Source: Ascidia mentula (taxonomy: Eukaryota > Chordata > Ascidiacea > Phlebobranchia > Ascidiidae). From it: a stretch of 64,000 bases of DNA. The stretch is taken from NCBI GenBank assembly GCA_947561715.1, contig OX387205.1, positions 7,259,001-7,323,000 on the forward strand. Direction: 5' to 3'. Position numbers and translations under genes: made by a program. The notes under the pieces are model-generated. The model searched no databases. It had not been told where the DNA came from and saw only the letters and a program-made list of their open reading frames with translations. Below are positions 52,501-61,667 of the stretch, one piece after another. The number at the start of each line of letters is the position of its first letter. Positions within the stretch are counted from its first letter, which is position 1.

Positions 52501-55500
52501 AACCTCAATTTTTAGGGTTAAATTGTGAGACAGGGCCTAAAGTGCGTATGACACGGCCATTGCAACTTTGCGTAAAACTAAAGGAACATCTACAACATAT
52601 ACATACTTTCGACGTTTTCGGTTGTACGTCAACTAAAAAGTGTTTCAAACATGGAAGAATCTACAAATTACGTTGCCTTGAAGGTCAGGACAAAGTTTTA
52701 CATCATACAAAAATATGTCACTGTGACGTCACAAACCAATGGCTTATTTGTCCCTGATGACACAACTCTGTACTTCGATAAGACGGGGATATGGTGCATT
52801 TCTTGCTCAGTGACATTACTTGACATCATTTTGGGTGTGATGTCATAACCTTAACCTTACCTTTGTGTTGACTTTAATTTGATGAATTTAACATTTGTAG
52901 TTACGAATTATATTGCGAAAAATACATAAGTGGTTGATTGTGGGAATTAATCAAATCATTTGTGACGCGAACTCATAGGTAACGCTTCTGCCAGACAAAA
53001 AGTGGTACTATGACAGAATACCTGTGTTGCATAATCAATCAATTTGGTCGTTTTTTGTCGGCGGTCTTTGCCAGCCTCAAATTTCAATTACTTATATACA
53101 TTGCTGTGAGTGGACAAAAGTACAATGCTTAATTGACTGTTTGTCTCTGTCGTGTTTCAAAAAGTTTATGCATCACATTAGCGATTTTAAATGCTTTAGG
53201 ACGCATATTGGTATTTCTATGAAAATAAGTTTCGGTGGTCGGAAATCCCCACCGTGTGGATTTCTGTCTCAATGGACGTCACAGAGCAAACTAGTGTTGC
53301 TTAGAGGTTAATTTTTCGGTTGAATGAGCGCACATGCGTGTGCTGTGACCATGGCGAATTTTAGGGTGTTTGGGGCAGTTTTAGTGGGATTTGGGGCTAA
53401 TTCAATCAGATAGTTACTTGGTGGTGGGTACTACTGAAAATTATGGTGAAAATGCAGCACAGTTTTTCTCCAATTTAATAGTGATACACCGAAACAGCAA
53501 TATTTTTATTCGGCCGAAATCGAATATTCGGCAAAAGTTGCCGAATAAATTCGGCCGAATAAACCGAAACTAATTTTGGTATCCTTCGCTTCAAACGCAA
53601 TAAATTTAAACAAAACATGTGCTAGATTGGATCGAATCTTATCATGCAGCCTTTTTTTGGCACTTAAAGAATAACCGCGACTGCTGTTCCAACTGCCTAA
53701 AGTTGAATTTTAACATTTCGGTGACAATAAACAAATAAAACGAACACAATCGTATAGCTTGAACAATGATTCTAAACTTTGCGTATTAGCGTTGCATGCA
53801 GTAAAAGAGTTTCGGTTTCGGCCGAATTCTGCAAAAATATTCGGCCGAAACCGAATAATCATGAAAACCTTAGTTTCGGCCGAATGAATTCGGCAAACCG
53901 AAATTTCGGTGCATCCCTACAATTTAATGCCCATATAGGTCCTTAAACCACAAGAACACCCTGTCCCAGTAACTGTTTTATTATTACGCAACTAAAGAAG
54001 ACTTAATAGGTCGAAACAGCTTCCCTCTGTGAGCAGTTCAAATTAACCATTAAAGTCAGTTTGTTGCACTTATTCACTTGTTGTGCTCCTGTTTAATTAA
54101 AAACTACTAAACCAGTTTTTCAATGTTTTTTATTTCGATGCATAAGCCTCGCTGCCAGCACTCGCACGACTTAACCGCCTTCTATGACGGTGTCAAGCTA
54201 CTTTTTTCGCCAAAAGTGTTTTAAAGTTATGACCATCTCTTAGTTTAATTATTAATATGCTTAATTTTTCCGTGTCACATGCACTTTAAAAAAATGGGAA
54301 CCCAAGAGCCAAAGCCAAGTAGCTGCCAGACGCTGTGGTTGCCATTAATTGCAAACGTCTTCTTCGCCTAAGCGTAAATTTTGGTGTTTGGGGCTTGGTA
54401 CTTATACTCTTCGACAATTTTTAATTTTCCTAAACGCAAAATTTTTTCCACAAAAAGATTTGGGGCTGCGCTAGACGCGTTTTAGTAAATAGCTCCTATC
54501 TAAACCTATGCATTTTCAGTGTAACTTTACCTGCAGCATTGTGACGTCAGACCAATTGATGACACCATAATCGTTACCAGATGGAAGCTAGTTAACAAAA
54601 ACAATCGCTAGTTAACCAAACTTTGAACGTGGGTTACTCGTCCACTTTACGAGGTAGCGGCATGTTTTTTTACACTTTAAAGTTCATAGACTGATGTATA
54701 TGGCTTGAGGGCTTTTGAGGGCTTACAAGAGCGGCCTGTGATGGGCGGGGTGAAGTTAGTTATCATCGAATGTAGCATAAGTAGGGTGGTACAAGATTGT
54801 TTTTCCAAAAGAACAGCTTGACCAAGTTTGTGCCAAGTTTTATTGGCGAATGTATATGGCGTGTTACATCTTGTTTGCCAGTAATTCCCGATTTCTATGA
54901 TTTTTTTTGTGTCCGACAACTGTGCAGCACAGTGCTACGTCATTTTATTCTGCAAAAGGTTTTTTGTGTTGCGAGTGAGCAATTTTTCTGGTGAGTCTGT
55001 CTGTACATATGTGTGTAACGACTGATAACCGAAATGTGTAAATTGCAACTTTGGCAAATTTAACTGCGATGACTTAGAAGTCAGTTCGCCGAACAGTATA
55101 TAGCTGCCCTTGTTTATGTGATTAAGTTTACACACGGTGTTGACGCTGTCTTTGTACTCACAGTGTCTTTCTTGCATTTGTACACACGTGAAGCGTGGTG
55201 TATTTAATCATCTGTCGCCCAAAGTTATCGGTAGTGATGCACCGAAACAGCTATTTTTATATTCGGCAAACGTTGCCGAATTAATTCGGCCGAATAAATC
55301 GAAACTAATTTTGGTATATCATCTCTTTCAACGCAATAAATTTAAACAAAACATGTACTGGATTGGATCTAATCCTATCATACAGCCTTTTTGGCGCATA
55401 AAGAATAACCGCGTCTTGTTCTAACTGCTATAACTTGATTTTTATCCTTTCTGTGAAAATAAACAAATGAAACAAACACATTCGTACAGTTTAAACAAGG

Positions 55501-58500
55501 ATTCTAACCTTTTCTAAACTTTGCGTATCAGCGTTACATGCAGCAAAAAAGTTTCGGTTTCGGCCGAATTTTGCAGAGATATTCGGCCGAAACCGAATAA
55601 TTGCGAAAACCTTAGTTTCGGCCGAATAAATTCGGCAAACCGAACTTTCGGTGCATCCCTAGTTATCGGTAAGCATTGTGTGTGTTACGTCATAGTGGCG
55701 CATTGTAGTTTATGTTGCCTGTTTCGTTTAGGTGTGCGACAGTAACTGCTTGGACTGTCTTTGTGGTCCAGAGTTTCCCGGTTCCCAAATAGTTGGTGAG
55801 CCTTATGCTGTAATTAACTACGTGTGAAGTGTATTTGTTTGACACATTGCCTTCTGTATAGAAACCGTGTTCTAAGGGTCCACGTGTCCTACGTGTCTTT
55901 TCGTCTCCTCCCGACGTCTGTATCGTCTACACTTCGAATACATTCTATCTTGCGTACGAGTGCGTACTGCACATTCGATAACAAGAATAACATCAACTGA
56001 GTGAGCGAGTTTGAGGCCCATTAAAGATACGCGTTTTAACTGCGGGAATTCCGCCTCGTGTGACGTTCCGCGCCAAGAACCGGGGCGCGTTCAACGGACG
56101 TTACATGGCGCGTATGCATATATAGGTTTACAAGAACGACTGGCGGGGCAAGGTTAGTTATCGTTTGACTATGTGTAGTACCCCAGGACCATTCGATTAA
56201 AGTTTGATTTCATTCGATAGCAGGATGGCATTAGAGTGTTTGTGGCAAAAATGCAAATCAAGGTTTATAAAGTGTATGGCGCGCATGCATAAGGCTTGTA
56301 AAAGCGGCGGGCGACGGGCGGGATGAGGTTAGTTATCGTCGAATTTAGCATAGCGCCTCAGGCTAAATGAGTTAAAATTTGATTTCATTCACAGCTTGTG
56401 ACCAAGTTTGTGCCAACATTTATCGGCGAAGGTATGTGCCGGACCACCTCCAAACTGTGTTTATAATTGGGATATGCGTTCAACTGTATTCGGCTGGTTT
56501 GCAGCGAGCCGTCATGTTTTTAGGCAAGTTTAATATTTTTGGAAAGCTTGATTTACGTGCTTTCGTTTGGTTATAAATTGAAATTGGGGAACATAATGAT
56601 AAAAAAGGTATCAATATTTATTCATGTTTTATAAATATGCACGTTTCCCATGGAATTTCTCAAATATTTTAATATCTTTTAAAAGGTTTATGTGCGTGGA
56701 ATGCTCTGCTCTAGAAAGTTCAGACCGCTGATTTTGTATTGCCCCTTTACTCATTTACGCTGACATTACCTAAATACGTGTTTGACCTAACTACATATGT
56801 GTTTGACGTCGGTTTATGGTGAATTGTTAAACCTATAGCCTGCACATTTGACTACTTGGAAAGTCCTCAATGCACAGCAGAGGAACGATGCAGTTAAGGT
56901 ACCTGACGCCTTTTGCCAGCAAGGACACAGAAATACAATTTCCAGTCGATTATGTCGGAATACCTTAAAACTTTCCCAGGTCTTGACGACATGACTTCTA
57001 TGCTTTTGGCATTAAGTCAAACACGACTGACGTCCCTTTAGGAAAAATCCTTGCATTCCCTTTTAGCTAGGGTTGTTATTGTTGAAGCATGAAATTTCTG
57101 GTTAACTAATTCACGTATGATTTTAACTTTTGGTCCATTTTTTGTGACATGAACTTACCTTAAACTAAACTACCACGTTTTATGGTCTTTGTTGATGTCT
57201 AATCTTAAAACATGTTTTTTTACTATTAGTGTCACAAACTTAACCCCGGTCTACTTTTGACATTTTCTTGTACCTTAAGGTTTTGAAATGAACGCCTAAC
57301 TCTTGTAAGTCACTTATTTTTGGGAAGATTACCTTTCAGTTTAGAAGTAGAGATCAAAATAAAGCTTTGTATGCAAATGTACATTCGGAACAAGGAAATC
57401 AAACAAAATATTATGAGAGGATTGACAAGGATCCAGAATACTAGTCCGGATTATCCAAAAATTTTGCTAAATTTATTACTAATCATTTGTACCTCCAATT
57501 TTGTTCTAATGGGACAAATGTACATAAAGTTTTTTCCCAGCCCTTCGTTTACCACTTATACTACACTGTGTTTCATGGAGATTTACCAATACGTTTCATC
57601 GTACAAGGTTATTCGTCTAACTTTCAACGACAGTTTTGGTGACAATACGTGTACATAGCTCACTTAACATTACTTTTGCATTTATCGCGCGGCTAATGTT
57701 AACTTTATTAACACTATCCGAGGGCGGCTTGCTATCCAAAAATCGTAAATTATAAAAATCTCCTGCAACAGAAAACTATCTGTATTTATGATGTACTCTA
57801 ATTGTAAGTAAATGCCATTTGGTTCCAAATACTTAACAGCAATGTTTTCTTTTAATAATAATTACTATCGAGTGACATTTGTTTGGGATTTGCCGGACCG
57901 AATCAGAATATTTACAGCGAATCCTACATTCAATCAAGCTTAACTCAAGTTTTAATACCGGTGCTTGGTATCATGCATTGTAGTTAAGATATTTGCAATT
58001 TGGAACATTTGGATAGCGCGACACAAACACGGGCGAATTTAGCTCACGAATAAGGAAATAAAGTGGAATTGTGTCGTTACTGGAAAAAAGTATATTTGTT
58101 GGTGTTTCATTGGGCGTACGTTTCGCTCGCCACGTTTTCTCTGTGAACCTGACTTGTATCACTCACTTCATCTTTTTTCATGTCACAGGCTTTAGAAAAG
58201 TTTTCACTTTGACAACACCAACACTTTGTGTACTAAATTTCCAGCATATTGATAGCAAATATGAAAAAAAACTCGCGTTTAAAAAAGGCCTTTTGCTAAC
58301 GTTTCGCTTGTCTGAACGTAACTTCTTCATAAAACAAACTTGTTTTAGCAAATTTATAAAAAATATTTTTTTTTTCAAACAAAGGTGCATATTTTGTTTT
58401 TATTTTTACCTAAGAACGAATAGATCGGTAATTTTTATCACTTTGCTGGGTGGACAAAATCCACTTTCAATTTTACAATGCAGCCTACAGCCAAAATTAG

Positions 58501-59274
58501 TTAGTACAAAAGTTTGACGAGAAAATGATTTAGATGCTGCCAGTCGATTGCACTATTTGCGGTTTTATAAAAGTTCCACTCCTTGACTTCACATTCTGGT
58601 CAAAATTGTTTGATGGACAAACGCCTTAGCTGTCCCATCTGGGGACATTCCCAATTAAACACTATTTTGATTAAAAAAGCAAAGCAAAATGGAATTCGAA
58701 AGGTAAATTTAGAGCTTAAAGCAGAGGTGACCAACCCATTCATTGTATATTTACACGAAATGCAAACCTATCCATTCAAACAAAACCCGAACATTAAGCG
58801 AAGAAAAATATTATTGGCAGTACTAATTTCAGTGGGAATAATTTGTCTGTATATGCACCATCGTGTGGTGAAATGAACACAAACTCCGTTTACGTTTCCC
58901 GTGAACGTATTTCCAAGCCGTAGGCAAGAAGGTCGACGCTCCTGCCTTAACGGATACAATGCAACCGAAATTTTGCTGAACTTAGCAGGATATTTTACAC
59001 GTGCCATTTTCAAACCAGACATAATATGATTTTGCTCACCTGAATTTATTAACAAACTAGTAAATTAGAAAAGGCCTACTTACTTGTCGAAAGTTATTGG
59101 AATAACTTTTTCCTTGGAAAGAGCTTTGTGAAACACCGCGCATTTTTGACAGATAAATACTCCAAAATCCGTAGAAGCAAAGGTCGGGTTATCGTCTTTA
59201 CATTCAGCACAATACGTATTTGCCTTTTGTGAAATAATCTCATACAATTTTTTCGACACTTTCTCTTTATCCAT
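22581..59274 (-). CDS. ADAP/centaurin-alpha-like ArfGAP with two PH domains and an unrecognised C-terminal half
   Basis: Sixteen exons, in transcript order: 59084-59274, 49654-49778, 49329-49446, 48958-49057, 35642-35768, 29891-29988, 29022-29214, 26321-26415, 25299-25350, 25152-25184, 24970-25040, 24723-24828, 23368-23501, 23113-23290, 22885-23057, 22581-22784. All have GT and AG borders and all phases agree, totalling 1998 nt (665 residues). Residues 1-120 are an ArfGAP zinc domain: C22, C25, C42 and C45 in the CX2CX16CX2C spacing. Position 50, where the arginine finger normally sits, is Lys. PH1 spans about 131-235 ([16 protein letters not shown]), PH2 about 254-350 ([11 protein letters not shown]). 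The family stimulates GTP hydrolysis by Arf proteins and binds PIP3 or InsP4. Residues 351-665 are not recognised. The exon 9-11 links (small exons, weak gtgctt donor at exon 11) are the least certain; reading through that donor would stop soon after. Exons 1-8 are solid (0.9); one continuous transcript to 22581 about 0.65. Confidence 0.82.
23900..24147 (-). mobile_element. tRNA-derived SINE, copy 1
   Basis: Read on the minus strand it has a tRNA-like part (tgtagctcaaatagtagag, then gcctggttagcccagggtcgtg) and a tail ending near 'gacttgttgggaaaaagta'. It aligns over its length with 51743-52010. Box A has decayed and box B is weak, so it is a SINE fossil and not a tRNA gene. It lies in the intron between exons 13 and 12 of the ADAP-like gene. 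Confidence 0.75.
27180..27300. repeat. dispersed repeat fragment ('cagatggccactgtttcgac')
   Basis: The phrase around 'aatatgaactgtgtaaaggctgcagacagatggccactgttt' resembles parts of 28630-28840 and 34110-34380. It is a short member of a repeat scattered through the ADAP introns. Confidence 0.5.
27306..28006. mobile_element. hAT MITE, 701 bp
   Basis: The ends are inverted (CATAGGCGCCGAC and TTCGGCGCCTATG). The 8-bp flanks match 7 of 8 (attcaaag at 27298-27305, actcaaag at 28007-28014). Near both ends 'cgggtatgc' and its inverse gcatacccg repeat several times, which can form stem-loops next to the termini. It has no transposase. It lies in the intron between exons 8 and 7 of the ADAP-like gene. 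Confidence 0.9.
28630..28840. repeat. dispersed repeat copy
   Basis: It matches 34110-34380 over the order 'gacagggccaccgtttc', 'gccaaatagccaagcaa', 'gactatgtcaacgttgggcaccaaactaggtgcaacca' and 'aaaacattgtggcca'. The family is unknown, and no ends could be set. Confidence 0.6.
30460..31116. mobile_element. hAT MITE, 657 bp
   Basis: The ends are CAGCGGTGCACAACCT and AGGTTGTGCACCCCTG. The 8-bp duplication ttttaggg is exact (30452-30459 and 31117-31124). GC-rich 'tgcggccg' motifs occur inside near both ends. The CAGNGGTGCACAACCT end is a common hAT terminus in animals. The 134-codon minus-strand frame across its left half is not a gene. Confidence 0.93.
32500..32840. repeat. dispersed repeat, related to 52540-52760
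   Basis: Shared blocks in the same order include 'aaactaaaggtacatctacaac', 'tctacgtcaactaaaaa', 'attacgttaccgtaaaggtcagga' and 'gtgacgtcac...ggcttatttgtccct'. The copies are diverged, so this is an older family. No ends were found. Confidence 0.65.
32880..33835. repeat. large imperfect inverted repeat (foldback-like element)
   Basis: The arms at about 32880-33060 and 33640-33835 are reverse complements with scattered changes. Shared landmarks are 'ggacttgaaat-tgg', 'accaacatactaaaaag-taacccgata', 'cttcattaacc' and 'aatcgacgacaaac'. The 580-bp centre has several 'gatctgtg' repeats. There is no coding content. It may be a non-autonomous TIR element. I could not set its exact ends or a target duplication. 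Confidence 0.65.
34110..34380. repeat. dispersed repeat copy
   Basis: This is the partner of 28630-28840 and also repeats the 27180-27300 phrase near 34325-34375 ('gccaataatatgaattctataagctgcatacagatggcca'). Confidence 0.6.
34661..35560 (-). pseudogene. hAT transposase remnant (DUF4371-like)
   Basis: The minus-strand frame at 35070-35438 contains [24 protein letters not shown]... followed by SSHCLNLAL, the conserved 'A.NMSG...GVQA.I......A.Y.HC.SH.LNL' block of hAT transposases of the ZMYM/DUF4371 type. It lacks the N-terminal BED finger and the C-terminal dimerisation (hATC) region, so it is a fragment. The left edge near 34661 (cagtagcggatgtaggg) looks like a hAT end, but no matching right end was found. 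It lies in the intron between exons 6 and 5 of the ADAP-like gene, ending just short of exon 5. Confidence 0.75.
36715..36870. repeat. dispersed repeat, related to 53200-53300 and to the 19737-20567 family
   Basis: 'gcgcatattggtatttctaagaaaat' and 'ggcgggaaatgcccactgtgtag' through 'cgtcacagagcaaact' recur at 53203-53293. The head resembles that of 19737-20567. It is a degraded, truncated copy. Confidence 0.6.
37083..37499 (+). repeat. 5' LTR of the BEL/Pao element
   Basis: It is 417 bp, TG...CA bounded, and I could see no difference from 42795-43211. Confidence 0.95.
42795..43211 (+). repeat. 3' LTR of the BEL/Pao element
   Basis: It is 417 bp and follows the polypurine stretch tgggtgggggta. 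The target duplication tttta follows at 43212-43216. Confidence 0.95.
43350..45005 (-). pseudogene. hAT transposon remnant with transposase pieces
   Basis: On the minus strand, 44280-44480 encodes a run with [19 protein letters not shown] and then [13 protein letters not shown], the conserved DUF4371-type hAT block. The 43881-44087 frame ([29 protein letters not shown]) looks like the region further along such proteins. The coding sequence is fragmented by several stops and shifts. Both ends resemble 61668-62250 (shared 'gcaccac...catgtttcccaacttaattcttcacacat' and 'cgcttgggacaatttaaagttacgc'), which makes that locus a deletion derivative of this family. Exact termini and target duplication were not resolved. 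Confidence 0.72.
45005..45110. repeat. dispersed repeat, inverted copy at 54180-54295
   Basis: 'taaagtgcatgttacacggaaaaataa' through 'ggtcacaactttaaaacattttt' and 'cgaaaaaagtagcttgatacgg' is the reverse complement of 54180-54295 with modest divergence. Family unknown. Confidence 0.65.
46080..46500. repeat. possible MITE with CCGG-rich subterminal motifs
   Basis: GC-rich palindromic words (cccggacccgcccggat at the left, 'ccggccggat' and 'tccggatccggccgggcc' at the right) stand out from the AT-rich surroundings and are arranged roughly as inverse copies. I could not find clean inverted ends or a target duplication, so this is a candidate only. Confidence 0.35.
46790..47560 (+). mobile_element. 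Gypsy (Metaviridae) integrase-region remnant
   Basis: Two stretches resemble the Ty3/Gypsy integrase: the core near 46820-46960, and the C-terminal region near 47220-47400 with '[22 protein letters not shown]', where the family has 'PPL.PPY.GPY.V..R..K.F'. It is an old fossil with several breaks and is truncated at the left. No reverse transcriptase is seen. Confidence 0.75.
47700..48765. other. possible LTR remnant downstream of the Gypsy fragment
   Basis: A TATA-like actatataagcagagcg (about 48317), a later caataaatgga (about 48460) and a GC-richer 3' part give an LTR-like order right after a Gypsy integrase remnant. No second copy lies in the window and I could not fix the ends, so this stays tentative. 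Confidence 0.3.
50441..50720. repeat. dispersed repeat, partial copy of the 19737-20567 family
   Basis: The order 'catctctgtatttctatg', gggaaata, ttggttgaatga, gtcaattggtaaagggtgctgtt, 'gttgaaaaactgcc' and gtgaaaaaataaatcaca matches 19737-20567. It is truncated at the right. Confidence 0.75.
51490..51742. repeat. 81-bp inverted repeat with a SINE tail in the loop
   Basis: Arms 51490-51570 and 51662-51742 are near-perfect reverse complements (gcaatggcatgattggcagg and its inverse). They match the head of the SINE copy at 23900-24147. The 91-bp centre contains an inverted piece of the SINE tail (gcctagctggatcagccact). The locus appears to be SINE pieces in opposite orientation, followed directly by the SINE body at 51743. 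Short open frames across it are artefacts. Confidence 0.8.
51743..52010 (+). mobile_element. tRNA-derived SINE, copy 2
   Basis: The part at 51851-51927 folds like a tRNA: D-arm tagctcagttggtagagcg matches box A, and anticodon stem TGGGC/GCCCA encloses a 7-nt loop with GGT at the anticodon position (tRNA-Thr-like). The T-arm box B has decayed and the acceptor stem does not pair fully. It continues into a non-tRNA tail shared with the 23900-24147 copy. It is therefore a SINE and not a working tRNA gene. Confidence 0.78.
52125..52540. repeat. dispersed repeat, partial copy of the 19737-20567 family
   Basis: It shares gtatttctat, gggaaatgcccgtctc, 'tggttgaatg', 'gttgccagagcgattttca' and the end 'caatttttagggttaaattgtgaga' with 19737-20567. 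The end 'gagacagggcc' corresponds to that element's right terminus. Confidence 0.75.
52540..52760. repeat. dispersed repeat, related to 32500-32840
   Basis: It shares the aaactaaaggaacatctacaac, 'gtacgtcaactaaaaa', 'attacgttgccttgaaggtcagga' and 'gtgacgtcacaaa...ggcttatttgtccct' blocks with 32500-32840. Two open frames here on the + strand are not supported as genes. Confidence 0.65.
53203..53300. repeat. dispersed repeat, related to 36715-36870
   Basis: This is a partner copy of 36715-36870, including cgcatattggtatttcta and cgtcacagagcaaact. Confidence 0.6.
53479..53919. mobile_element. hAT MITE, 441 bp ('TAGNGATRCACCG' family), copy 1
   Basis: The ends are TAGTGATACACCGAAA and the inverse of TAGGGATGCACCGAAA. 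The 8-bp duplication caatttaa is exact (53471-53478 and 53920-53927). Inside, ttcggccgaa palindromes cluster at both ends. It has no transposase. It is homologous along its length to 55232-55661. Confidence 0.95.
54180..54295. repeat. dispersed repeat, inverted copy of 45005-45110
   Basis: It is the reverse complement of 45005-45110 over about 105 bp, centred on 'gtcaagctacttttttcgcc' and 'ttttaaagttatgacc'. Confidence 0.65.
54862..56105. mobile_element. solo LTR, second copy of the 871-2377 family
   Basis: TGTTACATC...GTTACA ends with the exact 5-bp target duplication tggcg (54857-54861 and 56106-56110). It aligns with 871-2377 apart from about 100 bp missing near its left end and the different MITE inserts. 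It is an old fossil without an internal region. It lies in the intron between exons 2 and 1 of the ADAP-like gene. Confidence 0.92.
55232..55661. mobile_element. hAT MITE, 430 bp, copy 2, nested in a solo LTR
   Basis: The same family as 53479-53919, with TAGTGATGCACCG and CGGTGCATCCCTA ends. The 8-bp duplication gttatcgg is exact (55224-55231 and 55662-55669). The empty site can be read in the other LTR copy near 1933-1940, which confirms both borders. Confidence 0.96.
56111..59083. other. first-intron sequence of the ADAP-like gene; no other gene seen
   Basis: Open frames at 57320-57658, 58071-58517 and 58583-58876 lack any family resemblance or splice logic. A reversed 'gcgaaacgttag...' motif near 58290-58340 echoes that near 4170-4195 and may be a retroelement scrap. 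Confidence 0.4.
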
Positions 59275-59520
59275 TGATGTTGTTGCAAGTTAGTTGGCCG
59301 TTAAAAAACCAGCAGCTCAACGCAATTTCCTGCCAAAGCGCTACAATCAAAAAATCGTGCACTGACCACGATTTTCCGGTTCACTTGCATGGTCTTTGGT
59401 TGGGCTGCTGGTAGAAGACTTTCGAACACCAGGCGATACTTTCTGGCTTTCCATTTTATGTTGTTTGTCAATAATTGGCGAGATGCGCCATATTAGGTAA
59501 ACAAGGCTTAACAATATACT
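59275..59520. promoter_or_regulatory. possible shared divergent promoter region
   Basis: About 245 bp separate the ADAP-like start codon (minus strand) from the possible plus-strand gene at 59521. No TATA box or initiator is clear. The assignment rests only on position. Confidence 0.3.
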
Positions 59521-60188
59521 ATGAATGACGAATTATATAAAATCAATTTTAAGTGCAGTAATGACATGCGCTGTATTTGTTCAATATGCCGGGGGGTTGG
59601 AAAGGCTTTAATAACATCCAATAATCATTGGGTAAATTCACATCCCAACGAGTTGTTTTTTAAAAAAGTCAAAGGTAAAGAACTTGAATCGAATGCCATC
59701 AGGGTAAATTTTAGAAAATCACGGACATTACATTGCTGGCTAACTTCCTTTTAGAGCAAACGCCACGTATCCAGACAGGGCCAGGTAGGACGATGTGGCC
59801 TGTGTGGATAGTTTTGAAAGCAGTTTCGCCTTGTTGACACTCTGTCTGATTTGGCAAGGCTCCAAGAGCAATTAAACTGCTCCAGTTATGAAATATATGC
59901 GTCATTTGCAAAATATGCCATGATAAATATGTGGGGAAGACAAAAAAATAAGTTCAGTTAGATAAGTTTTCCACCATGTGGACAACATTCAACACCAGTG
60001 CCACGGGAGACAAAAGTAAACTATACTCAGCCATTACCAAGTGCAACACCGCGCGGAAGACGATACTTAGAGGAATGCTCCAGTGTGGTGTTTCTACAGC
60101 AACCGCCCATGGACCAATATGAGGAAAAATGGCAGAAAACTTTAAACGCAAAAAGCAACATACAAAGAATGATTTTACCGACGTTTAC
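59521..60188 (+). CDS. hypothetical spliced gene, 5' part only
   Basis: Three possible exons join in phase: 59521-59674 (donor gtaaag), 59755-59784 (acceptor ttccttttag, donor gtagga) and 59999-60188 (donor gtaagt). The first has a CICSIC cysteine motif. The third has a coding-like composition, with RGRRYLEECSSVVFLQQPP and MDQYEEKWQKTLNAKSN. I do not recognise the product and no continuation beyond 60188 could be traced. The third acceptor is weak and the middle exon is only 30 bp. This could also be chance. Confidence 0.3.
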
Positions 60189-61660
60189 GTAAGTCTCACA
60201 CACTTGATTTGTGTAACATCGAAAATCACTCATGCACAACGTTGCGTCACTCCGTATACGTAATTGAATTTCAACACAATGTCAATTTGGCCTTTGATGT
60301 GACATCATAATGAAAAAGAACCTTTTTCCTTCTGCCATGCTTGGTACAACTGAGTTGTTATGGTGCCACGAGAACGTGCTGTAATTGCTGTCAAGTGTAT
60401 GTTACTGTGGCTAAAGTTGCCTATATTCTGTTTGAATAAGTTTCTAAAGCATTATCAATCTGATTGATTTGCTGAGTTTATTTGTGATCTGGCTCAAAAC
60501 TCCGGTAAGGTTATTTGTATTAACAATGAATAACTGGTTCTTAATGTACGTTTTCTTCACAGAAAACCGTGTTCGTGTGCGTGTTCGTATGCATGTCCGT
60601 GTGCATGTTAGTGTTGTAAACGTGTACGTGTGGTATAACGACGGCGCGGTGCGAGACGCGCAAATTCTGCCGTTATAATTTGTTTGTTTTATTATACTTC
60701 ATCGTTGTTTTACCTGTTCAAGCAATGGATGCCTGTGGTGATATACTAGCAACAGCAATTAGGTCACTCGTCGCAGCGGCTCGGGGTGCATTCCAATATG
60801 TTAGCACCAACAGCTTGTATTGCTTTACCATTTTACTTTTGTCTTTTCTATTTATGATGTTTTACAACTGAAGATGCTCATTGAAGCCTTTTTTCACAAG
60901 GTTGTTTAATATGTCAACATTACTGTTCATACAATATGAATAGCTTTTCACCTTTTGGTGACCCACTACCATTGCGAACATAGGTTGAATACATTATCCC
61001 CATACCCCCATTATGGTCACCATTTAGAGACGGTTTGCAAATGCTTTCCCAAAAAAAACTAAACTGAAACATCTAATACTATCCTCCGGTTGAATGAAAT
61101 CAAACTTTATCTCAATATCGATAAGGCACCATTAAAAATTTAACGATTACTAAACCTCGCCTGGCGCTCATATGCGCTTGAGCTTATATGAAGACGCGCC
61201 TAACTCGGGCGCACCCAGTCCTTTGCAACATACAATCTAATTGTTACATCACGCAGTCAAACAGTAGTGCTTGTAGCTACAAGCGTGAGAAGCAGAAGGT
61301 TTATTTGGTTTACGTCGAATGAAGCGCGTCGGTTTAAACAAAGCGGTTTTCTGCACATAAAACACCGTAGATTTAGTTGATTAACAACTGCCGAAAATAT
61401 ACACAACAACGAAATGGCAGAACACAAAACGAACTGTGTTCCAGGCAAGCCGAAGCACCAATCAGTAATTGCACAGCAAACGTAAAAATTCACATGAACA
61501 ACAACACTGGAAACATGCAAAGGCAAAGTCCATACCGGTTTAGTACTGTCAGCGAACACACTAAGATGATGCTCTTTTTTGCCTGCAGTAGATTTTTGTA
61601 ACAGTTTTCGGCTCACAACTCTCATTGACTAGTGCTATATAGTATTTTATAAGTGTATGG
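60189..61660. other. no gene seen; short GT-rich low-complexity run
   Basis: Near 60560-60635 the strand is rich in gtgtgcgtgttcgt-type words, a degenerate (GT)n microsatellite. The 122-codon minus-strand frame at 61257-61625 has no recognisable features. Confidence 0.4.
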
Positions 61661-61667
61661 TCTATAG

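Noticed and set aside
61257-61625. 122-codon minus-strand frame
   Set aside because: It has no start context, domain or splice support, and it overlaps a plus-strand frame of similar size, as expected by chance.
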